From Phytophthora sp. 'mugwort' (taxonomy: Eukaryota > Oomycota > Peronosporomycetes > Peronosporales > Peronosporaceae): a stretch of 64,000 bases of DNA. The position numbers and the translations under genes are program-made. Shown here one piece after another: positions 31,875 through 42,800 of this stretch. How positions within the stretch are numbered: position 1 is the stretch's first letter; each line of letters opens with the position of its first letter. Under the pieces are notes generated by a model. That model saw only the letters and a program-made list of their open reading frames with translations, was not told the DNA's origin and did not search any database. The stretch spans positions 3,100,001-3,164,000 of the forward strand of contig JAUCEF010000002.1 in NCBI GenBank assembly GCA_033558025.1, written 5' to 3'.

Positions 31875-32292
31875 GGAGTTATCACGGTTGGAAAGTATGT
31901 TTCAGCAGCCAATCAGATTGAACCTTCATGTCCTGTCCATTTCAACTCAAATCGACCGAAAAAACAACGGAAGGTTTGAGCAAGAAGCGAAGAATTAATA
32001 TGACTGATGGACTGATCGTGCTAGGATAGTGCCCTCGTCGCTACCGTCTGCATCGCCCTCAATCAACTGCCCCGCAGCTGAGAGCTCTAGGAGTTGTAGC
32101 AACACCGCACGATGGCAAGAAGCCAGCGTGCATGTCGCCCACGTCGCTTTGCTGCTCTGGGAGCATTTGGCACACAACCAATAAAAAACACAGCGCGAGT
32201 TTCTGCATGCTGCGGAGCTCTCACAGTTGGAAGGCGAAGGTTTGAATCAATTAGCTGCTGAAACATACTTACTTTCCAACCGTGATAACCTC
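31875..32292. mobile_element. TA-flanked MITE with ~58-bp terminal inverted repeats
   Basis: The left arm from 31875 (GGAGTTATCACGGTTGGAAA, then TATGTTTCAGCAGCCAATCA) matches the reverse complement of the right arm ending at 32292 (GAGGTTATCACGGTTGGAAA, then GTAAGTATGTTTCAGCAGCT). The right arm has a 4-bp insertion. TA dinucleotides (31873-31874 and 32293-32294) border the element, as for Tc1/mariner-type MITEs. No coding sequence inside. Confidence 0.8.
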
Positions 32293-32464
32293 TACTGTTA
32301 GTTTATACCTCCTTAAGCCGATACCGACACCTAATTTAAAAAAGGCATGCGTTGCTGTGCCCACCCTTATTTAGAGGATTGGGCTGGTAGTGCTGTTTGT
32401 ATTCAGGTGTGGTGGTGGTGGTTATGATTGTGATTAAAATAGGTGCTAACGGAAAGCTAGGGTG

Positions 32465-33135
32465 GAGGTGTCGTTCGAGTTATCGTGGAGCGACGTGAAC
32501 TGATGTCCTGGAGTGACAGCTGTGAACCAGGCCTTCGGATAGATGGAGCGGGAAAGGGCGGGTTCGTGCACTGCAACGGAACCGATCCCAATGTTCAGAG
32601 AGCACACGCCCATGTAGTCTGAGATCTGGCCGCGGGTGATCAGAATCAGACGGTACCTTTAGGGATATCTCGATTTCCGTAGCAGTCTGGCCCCAAGCGG
32701 TGGATAAAATCTCAGCGTCGGAGTCGTCAATGAGCAGGAATTCGCACTTTTGAGTCTCGGTACCTTTGCGCATGGTGACCTTTGGGAGCCAATGTTCCCG
32801 ATAACACCGTGAATGGTAGGAGTAGCGGCAGGGTCTTGAGTCGACAGGTTAGTTAGAAAGGCATGAGCTGAAAAGCAGGTTCAGGGAGAAAATCACTGTG
32901 TTGTCGTGCACTGGGAGGATGTCTGGCCCAAACGGAAGTTTTACAGGAGAATCGGGAACGAGTTGGCTGTCTTGATACGGCCATTAGAGAAGGAGCAAAT
33001 TGTACTGCTGATTCTAGCTTCATTCCCCGGAGTGTAGCCTGACGTGTCAACATCGTGGTCAGCAGCGACAGTGTAGTAAGGCTTCTTGGTGGCATAATAG
33101 TCACGACCGATAGCATCAAGATGCACACTGTCCAG
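32465..33135 (-). pseudogene. RPA1-like (replication protein A large subunit) fragment, two OB folds
   Basis: Minus strand from about 33130: HLDAIGRDYYATKKPYYTVA, GYTPGNEARI, then CSFSNGRIKTANSF, which resembles the SKG/GR-K-ANKQF part of RPA70 DNA-binding domain A. After a gap, 32820-32660 gives VIGNIGSQ.., KGTETQKCEFLLIDDSDAEI and STAWGQTATEIE, like the start of domain B (VTLWGEDA in RPA70); a frame change then leads to RGQISDYMGVCSLNIGIGSV and SIYPKAWFTAV, matching ARVSDFGGRSLSVL and EAYKLRGWF of domain B. RPA binds single-stranded DNA in replication and repair. Here it is broken and partial, in transposon surroundings; Helitron capture is one possible source. Confidence 0.6.
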
Positions 33136-33240
33136 AAGCGCTGCATAGCATAGTGCACATATCTCACCAAACCCAGTAAAATGAAGCGCTGCATAGCATT
33201 GCGCACATATTTTACCAAACCCAAAATGCAAACTCACACT
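33130..33240. repeat. Direct repeat AAATGAAGCGCTGCATAGCA, copies 1-2
   Basis: Two adjacent units (33130-33179 and 33179-33240) share AAGCGCTGCATAGCAT.GTGC or TGCG, then ACATAT.T.ACCAAACCC. A third copy is at 33638-33702. The third and second copies also share the continuation AAATGCAAACTCACA. The repeat begins where the RPA1-like homology ends. Confidence 0.75.
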
Positions 33241-34207
33241 TGTACTGATTTAGTGTTTGGATGTACATTATTTTTACTGATACGTCGCACTGATACTTTG
33301 TTTATGATCAATGCGCGCGATAACTTAATGCTTTTGTAGACTGGTGATTTTTGGCAGCTCCAGGTCGTGAAAGGAGTTTCACTTTGCAAGTGCATGTACA
33401 TGCACACCGACGATTCAGTCCTAATACAAGCAAGATATCTATTTTCTCTATTTACGGTGTATTCGTTACAGAAACAACAACGTGCAATTGAGTGCCCAAC
33501 ACAACAAGAATTGCTGGAGCGATTTCGCGAATTGCCACGACACTATAGCGTTTTGCTATCGTTTTTGTATGTAAGCGCGTGGAAATGTGCTGCAATGCTA
33601 TGCGTGTCCGTAAGTCAACGCCCAGACAACCGAACCCAGTAAAATGAAGCGCTGCATAGCATTGCATACATATCTTACCAAACCCAAAAAAAGCAAACTC
33701 ACAATTGCATTGATTTTATTGCAAACTTATATTTTTACCCTCAATATCATATTCTTTTCACCTGCTATCCTTTCGAAAATTCAATACCTTATACAAAAAG
33801 GCACTTTTATAAGATCGTCTCATTTGAACTTTGTACAGAATCGATTTGTATTTGTCTTGGAGGCGATTAATCCCTGTTGGGCTGTACGTACTAACGTCAC
33901 CGTTAGCACTACCAGGAATATCCTTTTGATGACAATTATACTATTAAATCCAATACCTGGAGAATTCGTCGTTCGTTAATGTCATCTTTCTTGCGTTTCT
34001 CGCTCTCGCCGCTATTTAGAATATGTACAGTAAAAACGCTTCCAGCCTGTCATATAAATTAATGTGTTTAATCTGAAGGGTGGGGCTACTCTTTTTTTTT
34101 TGTCACTTAAAAAATATGCCTCGAAAACGACACAATCGTAGTATTCGTTATGTAATAATTCAAATCTCATACACCCATTAAACAGACAGAATATGTTTGA
34201 CCATATA
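33241..34207. other. AT-rich region without a gene
   Basis: Two plus-strand ORFs (33367-33642, 33644-33979) show no motif and span the direct repeat. The region is AT-rich and looks like transposon debris. Confidence 0.5.
33638..33702. repeat. Direct repeat GCGCTGCATAGCATTG, copy 3
   Basis: Third copy of the unit at 33130-33240, starting with CCCAGTAAAATGAAGCGCTG exactly as in the second copy and continuing through CATATCTTACCAAACCC and GCAAACTCACA. It bounds a 0.4-kb AT-rich segment with the second copy. Confidence 0.75.
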
Positions 34208-35965
34208 TCGTGCGCGCCAAATCATTAGGACCCCCCATTTTGGGGCACACATTTTTCAATATCTCGGCTTGGAGGGCGAGTTGCGAGTTGCTGTTTCGAT
34301 ACGTTAATCTTAGTATGCAGGGCAAGCCGCTACTTGGGCTAACACCTACGATTGCAACGCCCTTGGCAGGCCTGGCATACAAACTGTCGGTTTCAGCATG
34401 AGCGACAAATTAAACTACCACCCCCTTTTTCTGACAAAATGAACACATTTTATGCAACACCATACAAACTTCTTTATTAAAGTTAGTACTTAGTGGGACC
34501 ATCTTTGCCTTTGATGACAGTAAAGCAGCGGCGAGGCATGGACTTCACTAGCTTGAGCAAGTACTCTTGCTAAATGGAGTCTCATGCAGCCATGATGGCT
34601 CCTTCAAGTTGGTCTACGGTGCGGTACTGGCGGCCGTGGGAATACACCCGTGCCGCTATTACCGACCAGACGTTCTCGATCAGGTTGCAGTCCGGAGAAC
34701 GGGCAGGCCACACCATAGTATTAGCCTGCATTTCCTGCAAGAAAGCCGCCGTTTCACGCGATGCGTGAATCGACGCATTATCTTGCTGAAACACATAGTC
34801 AATACCATACTTAGCATGAGCAAAGGAGCGGCAACATATACTCCGAAAGAGTATAGACATAGTCACCAGAATTCTGCCGGCCACGCAGAATGGCCAGCTT
34901 GCTCTTACCCGCGGCGCTAAAAGCGCCCTACACCATAACGCTACCCCCGCCGTTCTGGCGCCGCACGTAGGACTGCGGTGTCTGACGTAGGTCACGCCAG
35001 TAAAACTTGTAGCCGTCGGGCCCATCAAGATTAAACTTTTTTTCATCTGAAAACACAGTACAAATCCCTTCGCATAATGACAAGCAGTTAGTTAAGTTCA
35101 CACAATAAGCTAGCAACTCGAGTAAACGTACCTGGGTTTAGTATGTACTCCTCAGCTCACGTCATCCGGGCCACTTTGTGCGCCGCCGTGAGTGGCAGCG
35201 TGCGGTCCATCTTGATGTAGACAAGATGGTCCACGTTCTTGAGCAGCCGCTGGGTGGTGCGCACAGAGGCCTTGACGCCGAAGTGAGTCTTGAGTACGGC
35301 GGCGAAGTAATCGCCCGTCGCCACCGCCCGGACAAGCTGCCGCATCACTCGGTCGGTCAATGCTGACCGCCGCCCTGCCCGTTGTCGCTCGCCAGGGCCG
35401 TCTCCCAGCGATCCTCTCTCAGCCTTGATAGCGCCCCTCACCCAAGTGCGGAGAGTGCCTTGTCCTCCTTGAAATTTCGTGAAGAGAGAGACCGCCGTCG
35501 TGGAGCCCAATTAAGAATTAAACAGTTTTATTTGAATATACATTAAAAATAGCACCCACCAATACTCTTGGTCGGAGAGGGCCTTGCCTCGACCCATTTG
35601 AAAATGAAAGGCTCCCAGCAGCAGCAAGAAGCAGCGACCAGCTAGCGACAACAAGTTTCCGCCATTCATCAGTTCATCATTAAGTACTAACTTTAATAAA
35701 GAAGTTTGTATGGTGTTGCATAAAATGTGTTCATTTTGTCAGAAAAAGGGGGTGGTAGTTTAATTTGTCGCTCATGCTGAAACCGACAGTTTGTATGCCA
35801 GGCCTGCCAAGGGCGTTGCAATCGTAGGTGTTAGCACAAGTAGCGGCTTGCCCTGCATACTAAGATTAACGTATCGAAACAGCAACTCGCAACTCGCCCT
35901 CCAAGCCGAGATATTGAAAAATGTGTGCCCCAAAATGGGGGGTCCTAATGATTTGCCGCTCACGG
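34208..35965 (-). mobile_element. Tc1-type transposon with 285-bp terminal inverted repeats
   Basis: Left arm 34208-34492 and right arm 35681-35965 are inverted copies. The inner 275 bp differ at only about one position; the outermost 10 bp (YCGTGMGCGS) have three mismatches. TA (34206-34207 and 35966-35967) flanks both ends, as expected for Tc1/mariner. The enclosed minus-strand transposase is of DD34E type. Such long, nearly identical arms imply a recent insertion or arm homogenisation. Confidence 0.9.
34500..35510 (-). pseudogene. Tc1-type DD34E transposase with nonsense mutations
   Basis: Minus strand: 35510-35157 is the helix-turn-helix N-terminal part (FTKFQGGQGTLRTWVRGAIK, VKASVRTTQRLLKNVDH). 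A TGA stands at 35159-35157 where relatives have Trp (TWAEEY). 35116-34928 has VFSDEKKFNLDGPDGYKFYW (first Asp). A TAG then replaces Trp before GAFSAAGKSKLAILRGRQNS. After a frame change 34830-34582 gives FQQDNASIHASRETAAF (second Asp) and SPDCNLIENVW (Glu), with 34 residues between them; the tail to about 34500 reads LVKSMPRRCFTVIKGKDGPT. The catalytic triad survives but two stops and a frameshift break the protein. Confidence 0.85.
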
Positions 35966-36125
35966 TATATCTCCTCAAATAAATACGTGGTATTGAATGA
36001 AATAACCTCCGAGCTTGTAATAATCGATGAGGCGTACGCAAAAAAAGCAATCACCTCTCATAATTAATAATCGCGATATCGCATTCGAAGATCATCCTGG
36101 ACTCTTGGTTCACACGTAGAATATC

Positions 36126-36394
36126 ATTCCTTTTAAGCTCACATACTATGCAAGCTTAAAAGGAGTGCCAAATTTTGCGCACACAATGAAGAGAAATGAG
36201 TGCGTCATCGCATGTACAGTAATGCGTCTATAGTAATGTGTCTACTACAGGAATGAATGCGTCATCGCATGTACAGTAATGTGTCGAGTAATGTGTCTAC
36301 TGTACATGCGATGGCGCACTCATTCCTCTCCTTTTCGTGCACAAATCTGGCATACTCTTTTTAAGGTTGCATAGTTTGTAAGCTTAAAAGGAAT
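36126..36394. mobile_element. MITE with long inverted repeats and internal duplication
   Basis: Left arm ATTCCTTTTAAGC, ATACTATGCAAGCTTAAAAG, GAGTGC, TGAGTGCGTCATCGCATGTA is repeated inverted on the right as ATTCCTTTTAAGC, AAACTATGCAACCTTAAAAA, AATGAGTGCGCCATCGCATG. The arms are about 100 bp each, imperfect. Between them a unit ATGCGTCATCGCATGTACAG followed by TAATG occurs twice. No coding sequence. Confidence 0.8.
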
Positions 36395-36868
36395 ATTAGT
36401 CTACGTGTCGATCAACAACGCCTGGTGTGAGTAAGAATTGACAGTCTACTCAGGCTCACAAGACTGGATAGGTACAAAGGTTTTTAATTTTTTTTCTAAT
36501 ATATTCTCCTAGTGTATTTGCTATTGCACCATTGGTAATTGAGGCACAATACTGTATCTCTAATTTCACCTGGTTCATCTTCACCCTCACATGATGGCCA
36601 TTAGACCCATCTTCGTGCTCTAACCATATCGATCGTTGCGTCGTTTATACCTACCGTAAAAATCTTATCGAAAACCACCCCTTGTAGCGACAGTACAAAA
36701 ATACGAGCCAATCAAAAGATAGAATTTTTATCATCTATCAAGACTTGTTAACGGCATCCCGACAATGTATTACCACCAGTCATATTACGACTGTGTGGAT
36801 CATCCACTCACTGTATACTCTCTACCAGCCGTGCATATCGCTACTCCTATTGCACACACATTTCAAGC
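36395..36868. other. AT-rich spacer without a gene
   Basis: No ORF with recognisable features; AT-rich with several poly-T tracts. Confidence 0.5.
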
Positions 36869-38217
36869 ATGCCTCGTGAAGGCCGTCCGCGCGTTAGAGG
36901 CTTTGCGGCCCCCATGGCGCAATATGTACGGATTTCTGTCAGCTTCTTACGCAAGCACGTCACACTACATCACCAAGAACGTTGTGGCAGCAGCAGTAGC
37001 TCGATTCTAGCCGTCTCTCCAAGGGCCCGACCGCATGCGAAAGAATCGTCAGCTCCACAAGTGGTACGAAGACCGTGTTGGCATTGCTCGGCAAGTGACG
37101 CTCGGAAACGGATTCTAGTGTAAGAAGCCACGCTCTGATGTCGGTCGCGTTCTTCCGAGAGAAGCGGAAGAACACCTAGCGTTTTGGATCCGACTGGGAT
37201 TTGCGCCGGGAAGGAGGCCAGTGTAGCCTCTCATGTCACAGATGAGGGCCCGCGTGTTAGCTGCTGAGCTAGGCCTACGGCGTGACCAGTTCTCCGCATC
37301 GGCTTCGTGGAGGCGCCGATTTCTAAAGTCGCACTGTTTATCCCTGCGGAGACGAATTTGGATTGGTCAGCACACGCCCAACGATGCTCGTCAAGTTGCA
37401 GTGGCCTTTGGCCAGACAGTACAAGACATGATGTTCGAGCTTGGTACCACGGAAGTCTACAAGGCAGACCAGACAGCGCTCAACTTCGAGCATCTGCCCA
37501 CGCATACAATCGAAAGTGTGGGTCCGCAAATGCGGCAACGTGAAGAGCCGCGTAACAGCTATGCTTCTAGCGGGGCTCGCGAGGTATAAGACATGCTCCA
37601 TTTCTCATATTCTAAGAGCCCCCCGTCGCGCGTTAAGGCAATGGAGCTGTACAACAACGACTACCAAAATGGGTTTGGTCGAGACATATGGAAGAAAGCG
37701 AGAAACATGCAAGCATCAATAGGAATGTCAATCTATTGCAACACCAGAGGTTGGTGGAATGCGGAGCTCTCGCTCATATTCAAGTTTTATTTCGCAGCTC
37801 GAACTAATCCGGACGTCCCAGGCCTCCTCATCTGGGACGAGTATAGTGGGCATTGGACTGCTGACGTGACAAAGCGCGCCGAGGAGCTAAACGTGCTGCT
37901 GCTAAAGATGCCAGGCGGGTACACCTCTGTCTGCCAACATGCCGGCATTGCGTGGATGCGGCCGCTCAGGTTGCAACTTCGCAACCAATGTCTTGCGGAC
38001 ATTGAGCAGCAGTTTAGAGAGCACGAAGTTAAGCAAGGTAAGTTTATGTTGCAGCCGCCGATTCGAGAGACTGTGGTGGTTGGTTGCATGCAAGCAGCGC
38101 GGACTTTCGAAAGCTACCATTGTAGGCAGCTTTAGGAAGATTGGCGTGCCGTCAAATCAGCGAGAGCAGGTTCATGGTGAAGCTGAGGCGTCTGAGCAGA
38201 ACTACAGGATGTGTTAG
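36869..38217 (+). mobile_element. Second pogo/Tigger-type DDE transposase relic
   Basis: Plus strand: 36869 starts MPREGRPRVRG, a basic N-terminus as in the relic at 20666-22296; 37233-37589 is open and has GQTVQDMMFELGTTEVYKAD then QTALNFEHLPTHTI with the first catalytic Asp; 37593-38135 has GWWNAELSLIFKFYF and LLIWDEYSGHWTADVTK (second Asp). At the third position relatives read QPADIAW; here it is QHAGIAW, so Asp is replaced by Gly. A frameshift lies near 37590. The last part to 38217 (QAARTFESYHCRQL and an alternative frame VGSFRKIGVPSN) is the C-terminal tail. Confidence 0.8.
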
Positions 38218-39067
38218 CTCTACTGGCTAGCTGTAAGATTACCTATGATGTCTCAAAAGATGCAGAAGGGATAATGTCGAGAAAAATAAATAGACTTCCA
38301 CTTGGTAATGAAACGGAGGGGACGTAAGTAGGTACACTTATTTTCTTAGAACTCTGGCACCAAGATTCACCGTACCAAGAGTGGCAAGGCGGCTTAACTT
38401 TCCGAGTAGCAACGAGGGGGATTGAAGCCACGATCTATCGCGTAACGACAGCTGTTTTCACAAACTGAACCAGCAGTGCGGCTGAATATTTATGTAAAAT
38501 ACCAGATTAGTAATTAACAAGTTTTTGAAATGGTAATTTATTGAAGGCTACCTTTCCCATGCATCGTGTCGCTACAAGGGGTAGCCTTCGATAAGACTTT
38601 ACGGTACACTCGATACTAAATTAAGTGAGAAAAAATACCGGACTGGTTGCTTTGGATCTGCTTGAGCAGATTTTAAAATACATCTGAAGCGTCGGGTGAC
38701 TCCTCGAGCTTTAGGCTGATAGACGGCTTATGCGACAACATGTAGCGTACTCGCCCATTCCTCGTGCTCTTACTCTATTGAATGGTTACGAAAGCAACGG
38801 CTGGATATTAGAAACCCTTAGAAATGCTTAGAAACGTTTTTATCTAATCTCGATACCGAACTAAGGTAGAAAATAGCGGGATATAAAAATACGTACACGT
38901 TATGTGTTGAATATCACTCTCTTCTCGTTCATGGTTTGCTTGACAGGCCCCTGGCGCACATAATTGCGTTACCGATGGAGTGCCAAGCGCGTATTGGAGA
39001 GGAAGAATAGCGCGGCTATCAGTTCGCAGCAGCTTTGGTAGATGGAGTCGACATTCAAGATGGCGCT
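38218..39067. other. Intergenic region with dispersed repeat copies
   Basis: No gene seen. Contains dispersed-repeat copy 2 and, at about 38607-38642, a short related piece (CTCGATACTAAATTAAGTGA). Confidence 0.5.
38783..38888 (+). repeat. Dispersed repeat, copy 2 (A-rich end)
   Basis: ACGAAAGCAACGGCTGGATA, TTAGAAATGCTTAGAAACG, CTCGATACCGAACTAAG and AGCGGGATATAAAAA occur in the same order as in the minus-strand copy at 25193-25310. The two copies differ at roughly one base in six, so they are old. Confidence 0.7.
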
Positions 39068-39806
39068 CTATATTCGGCATTCTGTTGGACATGGCAGTGA
39101 ACCGACTGAAAGGCTAACCATGAACAGATGAATGCATTGAAAGGTTAATACAGCTGAGCTTGGCCTACTTGAGTTCTTTATGCAGCCTTTGAAGGGTTTT
39201 GCTTGCAGTAGCCGCATCCGAGTCGGATATTGGTTCTCTTTCGAGTGGTGAAGAATAACCCAGAGCATCCGGAGGCTCATTTCCTTGACGTCGTTCTTAG
39301 ATACATTGTAATTTTGCCAATCCACATTTCCCGCGAGGTAATTGTGTACTTGAACAGCCACTAAGTCGATACGAAGCGATATATTTGGTACAGATGCTTT
39401 TTGCTAGCGCTCCACGAAGCCTCGCAGCCCTTCCTTTCCTCCAGCGCTCCCGTCTTTGGCATTCTTTGGTATTCCTTAACACACAGTTTCCATTTCTGCG
39501 CGATATTCTTCGTCAATCAATGGATCGTACAGGTAGGCGTGCACTCGCAATACCTGTTTCTCGTAAGCATCAAACGAACAATTATGACACCCCAATTGTT
39601 TGAGACTAAGTTGACGGGGTGGACAAGAAACTTGGTGTCCCCAAACGACGCCTTCGGCAGCGATGACCACCCGCACAGCCGCCTTTGCGACGAAAATACG
39701 TAGCGATCGCCCCCGAAGCCGCAACTGTCATCAAGCAGAAGTCAATTTGGCTGTCATTCAGCCACCCGCGACACAGATCACCCACCTCGTTTTCAAAAGT
39801 GATCAT
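39068..39806 (-). pseudogene. Ulp1-like (C48) cysteine protease region of the MULE
   Basis: Ulp1 proteases remove SUMO or related modifiers. Visible pieces in order are GWLNDSQIDFCLMTV (the W-L-N/D-D entry motif of C48), a middle part VHAYLYDPLIDEEYRAEMET after an expected active-site His strand, and VAVQVHNYLAGNVDWQNYNV, the helix that follows the catalytic Cys. The His and Cys themselves could not be placed because the frame changes twice. It forms the C-terminal part of the transposon protein. Confidence 0.6.
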
Positions 39807-42800
39807 TCCTTCCTCAGAAGCGTAACAAACTCCGTGCGCATTCGACTTGAAGCAAACCTCGATATGACGTCATTCGCCAGTATTCTGTGGCGATCGCCAA
39901 TGGCTTCGGCTGAGATGCCATCAGTTTTGGTCTCTTTCGCACAAGTATCCACATCCGAGGGAGTTCGTCGCCAGTCCTGTTTCACCCACTTTCTGGCTTC
40001 AAACCACATGTGTCCCTTTGTCTTGGTGGCGTAGAAACCCGTGAGAGCGCCAGTAAATTGCCTGAAAAATGCGTGGACAATATTAAAGCACCGTCTTAGC
40101 GTAATCACACATCACAATTAAGCAACCAATGAATAAAGTAACCTTACCCACTGAACTTCCAGTTTCGGGTCGATCGAAGCAACCATGTCGAGAATGAGTC
40201 CTTGCTCTTCCATCGTTTCATGCAACTCGTCGGGTTTGGACTGCTCGTGTTTAGCTGTCGTGATTGTTGCAAGCATCGAGGGCGCGAGGTCCACCGAAAT
40301 ACGAATCTGTGCATGTAGTCTGCAGGCCGCATTGCTTCCCATCCGCATAAAATAGTGCGTGCCCTCAGGTAAGCGTCTTCGAACTGTACAGGATACTTAC
40401 CCATCATCTCCAGTACACTCTTCGTATCTGGTGTGTTCCGAGACCATGCCAGGAGTTCATTCAGCGGCACAGTAATCCCGCTTGGATACTTGTGCAGGAC
40501 CAAACGGTCTGGGGTCAATCTCGTCTGTCGTAGCTGCTTGGTGGTTGAGCGGGAGTTGCTACGGCGCTTCGGTATAGACATGCTGATGATACCAACTTGA
40601 CGCACGGTTGCAGCAGCAGGTTTCTCGCTGGTTGGTGCTTCATCTTAGACAACTCGGATATCTGCTTGCAGCGGTATGGACAATACGTGTTGCTGCTGAA
40701 CTGGTTGTTCTGCTTTTGTTTTAGTTTCAGCTGCAGATGCTGGTACCAACATTACTACCGCAGCTGGCTGCGTTGGTGGAACGTCTGAACCACTGCTGGC
40801 CCCCGCGATGCCATCGGTGCTTGCCATTTCCATCGCTTCCATAAGATTTTCCGTACGAATTGCATATGCTGGGACCAACATTGAAAACATGCCTGCGTCA
40901 CTAACAGTGGCGTCCTCGTCATCGTTCCTTCCGCCTGTAGACACCTCATCTCTTCCTGATACTTTGTCACAACGATGTAGACCGACATCCACCCTCTCTT
41001 TCCACGCACTAAGCTCTTGATAGAAACTCGCACTCGACAGATTAGACAAGTGCTCAAGTAGAAGCTCGAGCATAGCCTTAGCGTAGCAATACTTCTCCGC
41101 AGAAGACAAAACAATGTTGTTCGCACCTTCATTTCTTCATAGTCGGACGTAGCCAACCTCGTTAATGCCTGTAGGCGATGTAGAAGCCTCCATTTCACCG
41201 TTAGCTTTGGGCAACATTTTCGGCAACCGTAACTTTGACGTGCCTACAACTTTCTTCAACGAGTCCGCAGCGACGGACAGATCATCCTAAATATTCAAAG
41301 CAGCAAACATACTCCATCTATTGGGGATCGCAGTAGCAGGCAGTTTAGCAAGTCTGAGGCCTTTGCTTGCTACACACATCAGGCGGCGACACTGTAAGTA
41401 ATTGCTTGTGTAAAACAAGCAGATGCACGTTGAGATCGTGGCAGCGAAACGTTTGGTGAGAGCAGTAAACTTGCCAAACCAGAGAAGTCAAACTTTGCTC
41501 ACAGGTTCTTATATCCGCCTGGTTCGCGAATCGCTCCCATTCCACATTTCACCTTCTCCAACATATTGATCGATAGCCTGTTTGCCAACGCTAATAAGAA
41601 TCGCGAAACTGTCTTTGGCACTCGGGATGACATGTGCTGTTTCTCTAGCTCCGACACAATTTGCTGCGTAGTAGATGCAGATGATGCTGAAGCAGGCCTG
41701 CAATGTTTTTATCGATCCTTGCCTTGATTCCAAGCAGCATTTTTACTGGTTCAGTTAGACTCTATCCGATTCGTAATAGTGTTGCCAGCCGTAAGATGCA
41801 TGCCTCGAGTAAAGTTTGCCTACATTGCACGGCACGAATTCCAGTTCTTCTCGAAGTAACCAAAAAGTCTTGTCTCCTGTTCATCATGCAATACCGCTTC
41901 AGCTCTTCGTATTCGGACTTATACACATTCTTCGTCACGCCGATGCATAGGGCCACGTGTTAGTTGCATGAAGAAAACACTAATTACTTCACGTAATACA
42001 AACCTGTAAAGCAGCTTTGTCGTCATCTGCAGGAGCTCTTCGCGCTGCGTCATCGTGAGCCGGTACACAGGCCGCTTCATAATTTTCTTCCAGTAGGATA
42101 TTGCGTGGAACTGACACAGCAAAGGACTACTCCAAAACGGTCGAAATAGTCGTGGCCGCTCATTCAAGCAGATGAAATCGACGACAGGGAAGCCTCTGCC
42201 CGTAGCTGTGGTGACGACCAAGTCCCCTAGCACCACAAACAATCCCAAACACACAATTCATTCAGCGCAAGGTTGTTATATCATTTGTAATGTTGCTATA
42301 CACACATAAGGTTGCCGTAAGAAAACAATTAAGGTTGTTATATGCTGCGCCTAACGCACCCAAGTGATATCCTCGATTGTTGGTGCCGTATTTGAAGTCC
42401 ATTGCCAACGTCCTACCGCTCAAACATGAGCTTTTGAACTTTCGTCGGCATGACGATTCTTCTCGTAACATCCATTTTTTGGTCTTGGATTACAAGAACG
42501 TCGCCGCCGTCGAGCTGACGTAGAGCATGAAGCATGTCCTTTAAACCATATTCTCCAGATTTTACGCCAGTAATGCTGCGGATGAGGTTCCGTGCTTGCT
42601 GTGCCATCACTTTACACCCTAGCGCATTAAAACAGGGGAAAAATATTAAGCAAGTGCAAGCAAAAGTGAGCAACAATTGCGTATAACTCACCGATATGAT
42701 CGTTCAAGAAATTGGCAATGTGTGGAGGAGACACACGCATGTCGGCCAAAGTCTTTACATCCTCGCGGTCTTGGTCATCAAGAAGCGTGGTCTTCGTCGT

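Noticed and set aside
40645..41109. 154-residue minus ORF as an independent host gene
   Set aside because: Its N-terminal part (YAKAMLELLLEHLSNL) is shared with the MULE family, and it lies in the same orientation between the transposase and protease parts.
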